Shown here: piece after piece, positions 1-8,203 of the stretch
Layout of the letters: each line of letters starts with the position of its first letter
How positions within the stretch are numbered: position 1 is the first letter of the stretch
From: Akkermansiaceae bacterium
GTDB lineage: Bacteria > Verrucomicrobiota > Verrucomicrobiia > Verrucomicrobiales > DEV007
Assembly (NCBI GenBank): GCA_024233085.1
Contig: JACKQC010000006.1
Location: 62,001-126,000 of the forward strand
Reading direction: 5' to 3'
Length of the DNA: 64,000 nt
Made by a program: the position numbers and the translations under genes
Notes under the pieces: generated by a model
What the model was told of the DNA's origin: nothing
Databases searched by the model: none
Seen by the model: only the letters and a program-made list of their open reading frames with translations

Positions 1-22
1 GGAACCACGGAGGTCCATCAAC

Positions 23-3000
23 ATGGAAAACCCTGAACCCGTCCGAACGAGCGTTCTCTCCGCGCCGATCCGCTTCACGCTGGAGAACAAGCTCGTCGTC
101 TTCCTCGTCGCCGCGCTGCTCGCCGGCGCCGGGGTCGTCGTGGCTCCGTTCGATTGGAAAATCCCGGGCCTAACGCGCTATCCCGTTCCGGTCGACGCGA
201 TTCCCGACATCGGCGAAAACCAGCAGATCGTCTTCACCGAGTGGCCGGGCCGCTCGCCCCGCGACGTCGAGGACCAGATCACCTACCCGCTGACCGCCGC
301 CCTGCTCGGGCTGCCGGAGGTGAAGACCATCCGCGGCTTCTCGATGTTCGGCTTCTCGTCGATCCACATCATCTTCAACGACAAGGCCGAATTCTACTGG
401 AGCCGGAGCCGCGTGCTCGAAAAGCTCAACAGCCTGCCCGCCGGAACGCTGCCCGAAGGCGTCGCGCCCGCCCTCGGCCCGAACGCCACGGCGCTGGGAC
501 AGGTCTTTTGGTACACGCTCGAGGGCCGCGATCCCGACGGGAACCCCGCCGGCGGCTGGGATCCCCGGGAGTTGCGCAGCATCCAGGACTTTCAGGTCCG
601 CTACGCCCTGCAAGCCGTCGAGGGCGTCGCCGAGGTCGCCTCCGTCGGCGGATTCGTCCGCGAGTACCAGATCGACGTCGATCCCGACGCCATGCGGCAG
701 TACGGCGTGACGCTCGACATGGTCTTTTCGGCGGTGAAAAACTCCAACCTCGACGTCGGCGCGCGCACCATCGAGATCAACAAGGCCGAGTACGTCGTGC
801 GCGGCGTCGGCTTCGTCAAGAATCTCGACGACCTGCGCCAGACCGTCGTCAAGTCCACCGAAAACGTTCCCGTCACCCTCGATCGCATCGCCCAGGTCAC
901 CCTCGGTCCCGCGATGAGGCGCGGCGCGCTGGACAAGGACGGCGCCGAGGCCACCGGCGGCGTGGTCGTGGTGCGGCACGGCGCCAATCCGCTCGAAGTC
1001 ATCGGCCGCGTGAAGGACAAGATCGCCGAAATCGGTCCCGGGCTCCCGGAAAAGACCCTCGCCGACGGCACGCGGAGCAAGGTCGCCCTCGTGCCCTTTT
1101 ACGACCGCACCGGCCTGATTCACGAGACGCTCGGCACGCTCAACACCGCGCTTTTTCAGGAGATCCTCATCACCATCGTCGTTGTCGTCGCCGTGGTGCT
1201 CCACCTGCGCGGCTCGCTGCTCATCGCGCTGCTGCTGCCGGTCACGGTGCTGCTGACCTTCATCGCCATGAAACTTTTCGGCGTCGACGCGAATATCGTC
1301 TCCCTCTCCGGCATCGCCATCGCCATCGGCACCATCGTCGACATGGGCATCGTCGTCTGCGAAAACATTCTCAAACACCTCGACCGCGCCGATCCCGGGG
1401 AAAGCCGTCTGGAGATCGTCCACCGCGCCACCGTCGAGGTCGGCGGCGCCGTGCTGACCGCCGTCACCACCACCGTGCTCAGTTTTCTCGCCGTCTTCGC
1501 GATGGAGGGACCCGAGGGAAAACTTTTCCGGCCCCTCGCCTTCACCAAAACCTTCGCCCTGGTCGCCTCCATCGTCGTCGCCCTGGCGCTGATCCCGCCG
1601 CTGGCCCATCTGCTGCTGGGGCGCGGCGCCGGAATGGCCCCGCGTCGGGCGCGCTTCGACCGTCTCCCCGAGGCCTGGCGCTCCCGGTTGCCGCGGGTCC
1701 GCTCCTTTGCGATCGCCGGGGTGGTGCTGATCCTGCTCGCGGGGGACTGGATGCCGCTCGGTCCGGAGAAAGGAATCGCGAATCACGCCTTCGTCGTTCT
1801 GTTGGTGACCGGCCTGCTGGCCTGTTTCGGCGGCTTCATCCGCGTCTACGACCGCGCGCTGGCCTGGATACTGGACCGCAAGGCGATCCTGCTCGCGGGC
1901 GCCGCCGCGCTGGTGACGCTCGGGTTCCTCGCCTGGCTCGGCGTGGCGACGGTGTTCGCCTTCGTGCCGGACCGGCTTCGCGACAACGCCCTCTGGTCCG
2001 CCGCCACGGACACCTTCCCCGGGCTCGGCCGGGAGTTCATGCCGCCGCTCGACGAGGGCTCCTTTCTCTTCATGCCCTCGCTCATGCCGCACGCCTCCAT
2101 CGGCGAGGCCACCGACGTGCTCTCCCTCCAGGATCGCGCCATCCGGGCCATCCCGGAAGTGGACAGCGTGGTGGGAAAAATCGGCCGCGCCGACAGCCCG
2201 CTCGATCCCGCCCCCGTCTCGATGATCGAGACCATCGTCAACTACAAGCCCGAATACGCCACCGACTCCGAAGGCCGCCGCCACCGCCAATGGCGCGACG
2301 AGATTCGCACCCCCGACGATATCTGGCGCGAGATTCTCCGCGTCACCGAGCTGCCCGGCGTCACCTCCGCCCCGCGGCTCCAGCCCATCGAGACGCGGCT
2401 GGTCATGTTGCAGACCGGGATGCGCGCCCCCATGGGGCTGAAAGTCCGCGGCCCCGACCTCGAGAGCATCGAGCGCGCCGGGCTGGAAATCGAGCGGGTC
2501 CTGCGCGAGGTGCCCGCCATCGAGCCGGCCAGCGTTTTCGCCGACCGCATCGTCGGAAAACCCTACCTCGAGATCGACATCGACCGCCGCGCCATCGGCC
2601 GCTACGGCATGACCATCCAGTCCGTCCAGGACATCATCGAAGTCGCCATCGGCGGCCGCCGCGTCACCACCACCGTGGAGGGGCGCGAGCGCTACGCCGT
2701 CCGCGTCCGCTACCAGCGCGAGCTGCGCGACACCCTCGAGAGCCTCGGCGGCATCCTGATTCCCGCCCGGGATGGAACGCAGGTGCCGCTGCGGCAGCTC
2801 GCCGAGATCCGCTACGAGCGCGGCCCGCAGGCGATCAAGAGCGAGGACACCTTCCTGACCGGCTACGTGATCTTCGACAAAAAACCGGGCCATGCCGAAG
2901 TCGAAGTCGTTCGCCAGGCCGGCATGCTGCTCGGGGACCGGCTCGATTCCGGCGCCCTCGTCCTCCCCGCGGGCGTCACCTATCGTTTCACCGGCTCCCA

Positions 3001-3631
3001 CGAAAACCAGGTCCGCGCCTCGGAAAAACTGCGCCTCCTGGTCCCCGTGTCGCTGTTGCTGATCTTTATCGTCATCTATCTCCAGTTCAAATCCGTCACC
3101 ACCACCGCGCTCGTTTTTTCCGGCATCTTCGTCGCGTGGTCGGGCGGCTTCCTGCTGCTCTGGCTCTACGGGCAGGATTGGTTCCTCGACTTCGGGATCG
3201 CCGGCGTCGATCCGCGGTCGCTCTTCCAGATCCACCCGCTCAACCTCAGCGTCGCGGTGTGGGTGGGATTTCTCGCGCTGTTTGGCATCGCCACCGACGA
3301 CGGCGTGCTGATGGCCACCTACCTGAAACAGCGCTTCGCCGAAACCCGCCCCCGGACCGTCGCCGACATCCGCCGCACCGCGCTCGACGCCGCGCGCAAG
3401 CGCGTCCGGCCCGCCATGATGACCACCGCCACCACCGTGCTCGCCCTGCTGCCCGTGCTCACCGCCACCGGACGCGGAGCCGACGTCATGCTGCCGATGG
3501 CGATTCCCAGCTTCGGCGGCATGACCCTGGAAATGCTCACCCTTTTCATCGTCCCGACCCTCTACTGCCTCGTCGAGGAAAAACGGCTCCAACGCCGAAA
3601 CCGGGCCCCGAAGGACCGCCCTGTGGTATAG
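23..3631 (+). CDS. cusA: CusA/CzcA-type heavy-metal efflux RND transporter
   Basis: Inner-membrane RND pump that exports metal cations (Cu/Ag or Co/Zn/Cd type) by proton antiport, normally with a periplasmic adaptor and an outer-membrane channel. At 1202 aa it is a little longer than usual HME-RND proteins, partly because of extra hydrophobic segments around residues 560-660. The hallmark VDMGIVVCENILKH lies near residue 439. The second half carries the CusA-like segment with LDEGSFLFMPSLMP (near 684) and the Met-rich LVMLQTGM (near 795); ATDDGVLMATY lies near 1091. The ATG has a GGAGG about 10 nt upstream. The adaptor is probably upstream, outside the window. The next gene is a His/Cys-rich lipoprotein, which fits metal handling. 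Substrate (Cu/Ag rather than divalent cations) is an inference from the methionines. Confidence 0.93.
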   Translation: MENPEPVRTSVLSAPIRFTLENKLVVFLVAALLAGAGVVVAPFDWKIPGLTRYPVPVDAIPDIGENQQIVFTEWPGRSPRDVEDQITYPLTAALLGLPEVKTIRGFSMFGFSSIHIIFNDKAEFYWSRSRVLEKLNSLPAGTLPEGVAPALGPNATALGQVFWYTLEGRDPDGNPAGGWDPRELRSIQDFQVRYALQAVEGVAEVASVGGFVREYQIDVDPDAMRQYGVTLDMVFSAVKNSNLDVGARTIEINKAEYVVRGVGFVKNLDDLRQTVVKSTENVPVTLDRIAQVTLGPAMRRGALDKDGAEATGGVVVVRHGANPLEVIGRVKDKIAEIGPGLPEKTLADGTRSKVALVPFYDRTGLIHETLGTLNTALFQEILITIVVVVAVVLHLRGSLLIALLLPVTVLLTFIAMKLFGVDANIVSLSGIAIAIGTIVDMGIVVCENILKHLDRADPGESRLEIVHRATVEVGGAVLTAVTTTVLSFLAVFAMEGPEGKLFRPLAFTKTFALVASIVVALALIPPLAHLLLGRGAGMAPRRARFDRLPEAWRSRLPRVRSFAIAGVVLILLAGDWMPLGPEKGIANHAFVVLLVTGLLACFGGFIRVYDRALAWILDRKAILLAGAAALVTLGFLAWLGVATVFAFVPDRLRDNALWSAATDTFPGLGREFMPPLDEGSFLFMPSLMPHASIGEATDVLSLQDRAIRAIPEVDSVVGKIGRADSPLDPAPVSMIETIVNYKPEYATDSEGRRHRQWRDEIRTPDDIWREILRVTELPGVTSAPRLQPIETRLVMLQTGMRAPMGLKVRGPDLESIERAGLEIERVLREVPAIEPASVFADRIVGKPYLEIDIDRRAIGRYGMTIQSVQDIIEVAIGGRRVTTTVEGRERYAVRVRYQRELRDTLESLGGILIPARDGTQVPLRQLAEIRYERGPQAIKSEDTFLTGYVIFDKKPGHAEVEVVRQAGMLLGDRLDSGALVLPAGVTYRFTGSHENQVRASEKLRLLVPVSLLLIFIVIYLQFKSVTTTALVFSGIFVAWSGGFLLLWLYGQDWFLDFGIAGVDPRSLFQIHPLNLSVAVWVGFLALFGIATDDGVLMATYLKQRFAETRPRTVADIRRTALDAARKRVRPAMMTTATTVLALLPVLTATGRGADVMLPMAIPSFGGMTLEMLTLFIVPTLYCLVEEKRLQRRNRAPKDRPVV

Positions 3632-3659
3632 TCCAGCCCTTCGCCCGGCCCGGAAAAAC

Positions 3660-3722
3660 CGAATCACCCCCGAAAATCAGAACCAGAACCCAACCAGCCA
3701 AAAAAAGAAAAAACCACACATC
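3660..3722 (+). promoter_or_regulatory. T-poor, A/C-rich 5' leader without Shine-Dalgarno
   Basis: The stretch before the lipoprotein start is almost free of T and made of A/C runs with AAAAAAAGAAAAAAC, and has no G-rich ribosome-binding site. A similar leader precedes the lipoprotein gene at 10433. It may be an unstructured leader that helps initiation. This is a sequence observation only. Confidence 0.35.
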
Positions 3723-4070
3723 ATGATGAAACTCATCCAAACCACCCTGACCGTGCTCGGCCTCGCGGGCCTGAGCCTCCTCGGCGCCGCCTGCGGCGGG
3801 CATGACCACCACGATGGCGACGGCCACGACCACGGCGACAAAAAAGAGGACGCCGCCCCCGCCACCGGCGACGCGAAAGGCGCGGGCGCCTACCCGCTGA
3901 CCGTTTGCGTCGTCTCCGGCGAAAAACTCGGCGGCATGGGCGAGCCCTACGCCGTCACCGTCGAGGGACGCACCGTGAAACTCTGCTGCGACGGCTGCGA
4001 GGAAGACCTGCTCAAGGAGCCGGCCAAATACCTCGCCAAACTCGACGCCGCCCTCAAGGCCGGCAAATAA
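3723..4070 (+). CDS. His/Cys-rich metal-binding lipoprotein (YHS/TRASH-like)
   Basis: A 115-aa lipoprotein. The signal peptide ends in a lipobox LLGAAC (Cys24). It is followed by a His/Asp-rich segment (HDHHDGDGHDHGD) and then a compact domain with CVVSGEKLGGMG and VKLCCDGCEEDLLKEPAKYLAKL, the pattern of YHS/TRASH-like metal-binding domains common in planctomycetes and verrucomicrobia. Likely role: periplasmic binding of copper or another soft metal beside the CusA-type pump 91 bp upstream, plausibly in one operon. Two adjacent ATGs (3723, 3726) are possible starts. Confidence 0.8.
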   Translation: MMKLIQTTLTVLGLAGLSLLGAACGGHDHHDGDGHDHGDKKEDAAPATGDAKGAGAYPLTVCVVSGEKLGGMGEPYAVTVEGRTVKLCCDGCEEDLLKEPAKYLAKLDAALKAGK

Positions 4071-4146
4071 ACGGCGACCCCATCGCCGATCCGCGCCGGT
4101 TCCGCCCCGCTGGCGAAGCCGGCGTCACTCGGCGACGGGGCCGCCC

Positions 4147-4208
4147 GACCCAACAGGGTTGGGTCGCCGACTCAACAGGGTTGGGTCATCGGACCAACAG
4201 GGTATGAC
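4147..4208. repeat. Palindromic repeat, three same-orientation cores
   Basis: Cores at 4147-4165 and 4169-4187 are GACYCAAC-AGG-GTTGGGTC, each an 8-bp inverted repeat around AGG (the second has one mismatch). A third, decayed core (4192-4208) runs into the start of the permease gene. Unlike most copies in the window, the cores are in tandem rather than head to head. Confidence 0.85.
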
Positions 4209-5373
4209 GGAAAACCACGATTCCCGCCGCCATGGCGGCGGCGATTCGAAGCCCGAACCGGCTCCGAAGCCGTCCGTCGCCTCCTGCTGCGGCGGCTCTC
4301 CGGAACCGGAGCCGGAGTCCGCGAAATCTTCCTGCTGCGGCGGCGGAGAAAATGGCGGCGGGCGAAAGACCGACCGGCTGCTGTGGACGTCGGCGATCCT
4401 GATCGCGGCGGGCTACGCGATACACTGGCTCGCGCCCGGCGCGGTGGCCGCCGTTCCATGGCTGGCCCGCTATTGCATGGGGGTCTTCGATCTGATGAAC
4501 AAAATGTGGTGGGGCGTGCTTCTCGGCATCCTGATGGTCGGTCTGCTGGCGCGCGTGCCGCGGGAGATCATCGTCGGCGCCCTGGGAAAACCCGGCCGTC
4601 TCGGCGGTCTGCTCCGCGCCACGGCCGCCGGGGTGATGCTCGACCTGTGCAGCCACGGCATTCTGCTGGTGGGGATGCAGCTTTACCGGCGCGGCGCGAG
4701 TCTCGGCCAGACCATGGCCTTTCTCATCGCGAGTCCGTGGAATTCGCTGTCGCTCACGCTGATCCTGATCGCCCTGATCGGCTGGAAGTGGACGCTCGCC
4801 TTCCTCGCGCTGTCGGCGGCGATCGCGCTGCTGTCGGGATGGCTTTTCGAGCGCCTGGTCGCGGCGGGCACGCTGCCGGCCAATCCGAACGCGGTCGATC
4901 TCCCCGAGGATTTCCGGCTCTTCGCCGAGATGCGGCGCCGGCTGCGGGCGACGCGGTTCGGCGCGGTTTTCTGGCGCGAGACGGTTCGGAGCGCTTTTTC
5001 CGAGTCGGGGATGATCCTGCGCTGGATCTTTTTCGGCACCGTGCTGGCGGCGCTGTTGCGGGCGTTTTTCTCGCCGGAGATTTTCGGGTCGTGGTTCGGT
5101 CCGAGCGTGGCGGGCCTGGCGCTGACGCTGGCGGTGGCGACGGTGCTGGAGGTCTGCTCGGAGGGTTCGAGCCCGATCGCGGCCGACCTGCTCAGCCGCG
5201 CGGGCGCGCCGGGAAACGCCTTCACTTTCCTGATGGCGGGCGTGGCGACCGACTACACGGAAATCCTCAGCCTGCGGGAGACGACGCGCTCGTGGAAAAT
5301 CGCGCTTTTCCTGCCGCTGGTGACGGTGCCGCAGGTGGTGGCGATCGGCTGGCTGCTGAACCGCTTCGGCTAA
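4204..5373 (+). CDS. ArsP-like permease (PF03773 type) with CCGG motifs
   Basis: A polytopic permease of about 389 aa resembling the ArsP/DUF318 family, members of which export trivalent organoarsenicals or are linked to metal stress. The cytoplasmic N-terminus is Pro/Glu-rich with two SCCGG motifs, possible metal-binding thiols. The hydrophobic core has SHGILLVGMQLYRRG, FLIASPWNSLSLT and the second-half motif LEVCSEGSSPIAADL, typical of the two-fold repeat of this family. I chose ATG 4204. Translation from TTG 4159 would read the upstream repeat as RRLNRVGSSDQQG. Its neighbours are the CusA pump and metal lipoprotein, so a metal or metalloid export role is inferred; the substrate is unknown. 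Confidence 0.75.
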   Translation: MTENHDSRRHGGGDSKPEPAPKPSVASCCGGSPEPEPESAKSSCCGGGENGGGRKTDRLLWTSAILIAAGYAIHWLAPGAVAAVPWLARYCMGVFDLMNKMWWGVLLGILMVGLLARVPREIIVGALGKPGRLGGLLRATAAGVMLDLCSHGILLVGMQLYRRGASLGQTMAFLIASPWNSLSLTLILIALIGWKWTLAFLALSAAIALLSGWLFERLVAAGTLPANPNAVDLPEDFRLFAEMRRRLRATRFGAVFWRETVRSAFSESGMILRWIFFGTVLAALLRAFFSPEIFGSWFGPSVAGLALTLAVATVLEVCSEGSSPIAADLLSRAGAPGNAFTFLMAGVATDYTEILSLRETTRSWKIALFLPLVTVPQVVAIGWLLNRFG

Positions 5374-5402
5374 GCCGCGAGGGCGGCGCCGCGCCGGGAC
5401 GG

Positions 5403-6146
5403 TCACATCGCCTTTTCGTCGGCGGCGGCGGGCGGTGTGCTCTCGCCACCGCCGGCGCTGTCGCCCTCCATGACGATGCCGGCCTCGGCGGCGAAATCGG
5501 CGAGGGCGAGTTCCTCCATGGCGGAGCGCTCGGCCTCCATCTGGTTCAGCTCGGTGCTGTCGATGCTGTCCCGCGCGACACGGGCGCGGCCGGAGGCTTT
5601 TTCCTTTTCCTCGCGGACCATTTCCTCGAGGCGGTTGAGGGTGTCGCCGGCGCCGCCGATTTCGTTGATCATGCCGGCGGCCATTTCGTTGAGTTCGGCG
5701 GTGGCCTTGGCGATCTTGGTCTCGCTGATGTCGCGCTTGAGGGACTCGATCTTTTCGCGGGCGGCGGTGACGGCGACGTCGCGGGCGCGCTTGAGTTCCT
5801 CGTAGGTTTTCTCGGCGGCTTCGAGCTGCTCGACGTTGGTGGTGTGGCCCTGCTTGATTTTCTGGAGACGCAGGGCGTATTCGCCGGCGAGCTTGCGGTT
5901 GCCGGCCTTGAGATGGGCGGCGGTCTTGGCGGTGAGGTCGCGGATTTCGGTTTCCTCGCGCTTGACCTGGGAGATCAGCCGCTCGCACATGGCGGCGTGG
6001 GCGGCGAGGCCCTTGTTGTATTCGGAGATCTGCTTGCGCAGGTTTTCCTTTTCGACTTCGAGCAGGGCCTCGGGGTTTTGCCGTTCGAGACCGGAGATGA
6101 ACAGGCCGAAAAAGCCGCGGATCAGATTGCCAATGCGTCGGAACAT
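5403..6146 (-). CDS. pspA: PspA/IM30-family coiled-coil protein
   Basis: A 247-aa protein that is almost entirely charged alpha-helix. It starts with the amphipathic MFRRIGNLIRGFFGLF typical of PspA/IM30/Vipp1, followed by LERQNPEALLEVEKENLRKQI and long coiled coil with the family's KYxxAVTAAREKIESLKRDI-like pattern. PspA-type proteins form ESCRT-III-like scaffolds on the inner membrane under envelope stress. I used the internal ATG at 6146 because the N-terminal amphipathic helix begins there. It converges with the permease, with 29 bp between the stops. The acidic tail after about residue 215 is not conserved. No pspF-like regulator is nearby. Confidence 0.75.
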   Translation of the reverse strand: MFRRIGNLIRGFFGLFISGLERQNPEALLEVEKENLRKQISEYNKGLAAHAAMCERLISQVKREETEIRDLTAKTAAHLKAGNRKLAGEYALRLQKIKQGHTTNVEQLEAAEKTYEELKRARDVAVTAAREKIESLKRDISETKIAKATAELNEMAAGMINEIGGAGDTLNRLEEMVREEKEKASGRARVARDSIDSTELNQMEAERSAMEELALADFAAEAGIVMEGDSAGGGESTPPAAADEKAM

Positions 6147-6373
6147 GATGTGAGGTCGGGTTTTGAGATTTGGATCGGTGGCGGGGTCGCGCGAGGCCCA
6201 AGCCAACTACACGCGAGCCTTTATCTCAAGCGATTTCGGGATGAACGCGATTACAAATTCGGCGCGCTTTTGTCACACGCCGCCGGATCGCCCCGGGAAA
6301 TCCGTTGCCTTCGCCCGCGAGGCGGTGTGAAGATGGGGCGGTCCGTTTTCCGTTTCCGCCTCCTTTTCCCGCC

Positions 6374-7261
6374 ATGCCCGATCTCCCCGACGCTCTCGCC
6401 CTGCTTCGCGACGTGCTGATCCATCGGCGGGACGCCGGCGAACGGACCGTCGCGGTAACGGCGGCGGCGTTGGACAGGCTGCGCGGCCTGCGGCACCGAC
6501 TGAGCGAGGCCCCGGGGCACGCGCTTTCCGCCGAGCCCGCGGCCCCGGTGACGGCTCCACCCGTCGCCGCCCCGGTCGTGGAGAAAACGGCGCCTCCGAC
6601 GCCCGTTTCCGTCGGCGACGAGGCGAGCCGGATCGCCGCCCTGGCCCGCGAGGCGGAACACTGCCCGACCTGCCGGGGGCTCGGCACGCTGCGGGACACG
6701 ATGGTCTTTTCGGTCGGGAATCCGGCGGCGGACCTGATGTTTGTCGGCGAGGCGCCGGGTTTCGAGGAGGAAAACCAGCGCGAGCCCTTCGTCGGTCCCG
6801 CCGGCCAGAAACTCACGCAAATCATCCGGGCGATGGGCCTGAGGCGGCCGGAGGACGTCTACATCTCGAACATCGTGAAATTCCGGCCGAAAGAAGGCGA
6901 CGGGCGCTTCCAGGGACAGCGGAACCGCAAGCCGACGCCGGAGGAAATGGCCGCCTCGGTGAAATACGTGCTCGCCGAGATCGAAGTCGTCCGTCCGCGG
7001 GTCATCGTCGCGCTGGGGGCCACGGCGATGGAGGGGCTGCTGGGGATCAGCGGATCGGTGAGCCGGATGCGCAACCGGTTTCAGGACTTCAACGGCACGC
7101 CGGTCATGGTGACTTATCATCCAAGTTATCTGCTGCGGCAGGAATCGCAGTCGCCGGACCAGGGCAAAGGCGACAAGCGCCGGGTCTGGGAGGACATGCT
7201 GCTGGTCATGGAAAAGCTCGGGCTGCCCGTCTCCGACAAGCAGCGCGGCTATTTCCTGTGA
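6374..7261 (+). CDS. Family-4-type uracil-DNA glycosylase with incomplete Fe-S ligands
   Basis: Removes uracil from DNA in base-excision repair. The 295-aa protein has a variable N-terminal 85 residues (Ala/Pro-rich linker) and then a UDG domain: CPTC at 97-100, the catalytic motif GEAPGFEEE near 126, PFVGPAGQKL, YISNIVKFRP and the C-terminal TYHPSYLLR. Family-4 enzymes hold a 4Fe-4S cluster with four Cys. Here the third ligand, usually in VKCRP, is Phe170, and the fourth, a Cys after the PxxxE motif, is missing around 193-195. The start is uncertain; ATG 6374 is preceded by weak signals. Confidence 0.85.
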   Translation: MPDLPDALALLRDVLIHRRDAGERTVAVTAAALDRLRGLRHRLSEAPGHALSAEPAAPVTAPPVAAPVVEKTAPPTPVSVGDEASRIAALAREAEHCPTCRGLGTLRDTMVFSVGNPAADLMFVGEAPGFEEENQREPFVGPAGQKLTQIIRAMGLRRPEDVYISNIVKFRPKEGDGRFQGQRNRKPTPEEMAASVKYVLAEIEVVRPRVIVALGATAMEGLLGISGSVSRMRNRFQDFNGTPVMVTYHPSYLLRQESQSPDQGKGDKRRVWEDMLLVMEKLGLPVSDKQRGYFL

Positions 7262-7307
7262 GCCGGGTTTTGACAGGACGGCGCCGGGACCGGATCGTTT
7301 CCCGGTC

Positions 7308-8123
7308 ATGTCGAGCAGCCCGGAGAGTCCCCCGCCCCGCCATCGGTCGCCCTTCTGGACCGGCCTGTTCCGGTTCCTCGGCCTGCTCGCGGTGCTGGCC
7401 GCGCTGGGCTTCGCCGGATTCCTGTGGGTGTCGAAAAACGCGGTCGACTCCGCGCGCCACACCCTCTCGAGAATCGCCGACGCCTTTCGCCCGGAAACGA
7501 TCACCGAAACCTTCGCCGAATTCACCGAGCTGAAGGCCCGGGGAACCGACGGGAACATTCTCGAAGTCGCCACGGCGGAGGCCACCGAGCATTTCGCCCG
7601 CGCCACGGAGCTGAAGCTCTTCGACCGCGCCCTGCCGCTCGGCGTGACGGTGTCGGAAATCTCCGCGCCGGCCACCTACCGCTTCCACATCGATCTCAAC
7701 GGCCGGTGGTTTCTCACCACGGACGGCAACCGCGTCATGGTCGTGGCGCCGGCCGTGGCGCCGAGCCTGCCGGTCGCCTTCGACTCGGCGGGCGTCCGGA
7801 AGAGAACGAAGGCCGGCTGGGCGCGGTGGGACGCCGACGAAAATCTCGCCGCGCTCGAGACCAGGCTAACCGAACAACTGGCCCGCCGCGCCGGCGTCGC
7901 CGCCGGAACACCGAAGATTCGCGACGAGGCGCGCGTCGCGGTCGCGAAATTTGTCCGCTCCTGGCTGCTGGGCCGCGAGCACTGGGGCGCGGAGACCTTC
8001 ACGGAGATCGCGGTGCTTTTTTCCGACGAAGTCGGGGGCGAAAACGGCAAGTCGCTCGCCGCCCAGCCGCCCAGCCTGCGCTTCGATCCCGCCGCGCCCG
8101 CCGAGATCGGTCCGCCGCCCTGA
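7308..8123 (+). CDS. Membrane-anchored protein, possibly DUF4230-like
   Basis: A 271-aa protein with a short Pro/Ser-rich N-terminus, one transmembrane helix (about 20-44, LFRFLGLLAVLAALGFAGF) and an extracytoplasmic domain with a mixed beta/alpha pattern (HTLSRIADAFRPETITETFAEF, later VSEISAPATYRFHIDLNGRWF). The layout recalls DUF4230 proteins, but I am not certain. It lies 46 bp after the glycosylase and 80 bp before an MFS gene on the same strand. No catalytic motif is visible. Confidence 0.6.
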   Translation: MSSSPESPPPRHRSPFWTGLFRFLGLLAVLAALGFAGFLWVSKNAVDSARHTLSRIADAFRPETITETFAEFTELKARGTDGNILEVATAEATEHFARATELKLFDRALPLGVTVSEISAPATYRFHIDLNGRWFLTTDGNRVMVVAPAVAPSLPVAFDSAGVRKRTKAGWARWDADENLAALETRLTEQLARRAGVAAGTPKIRDEARVAVAKFVRSWLLGREHWGAETFTEIAVLFSDEVGGENGKSLAAQPPSLRFDPAAPAEIGPPP

Positions 8124-8203
8124 TCGTCCGACGCCGGGAAATTCGCGGGTACGCGCCTTCGTCCTTGCCCTTTTCCGGAGCCGCGCGTTGTTGCCGCGTC
8201 TCC

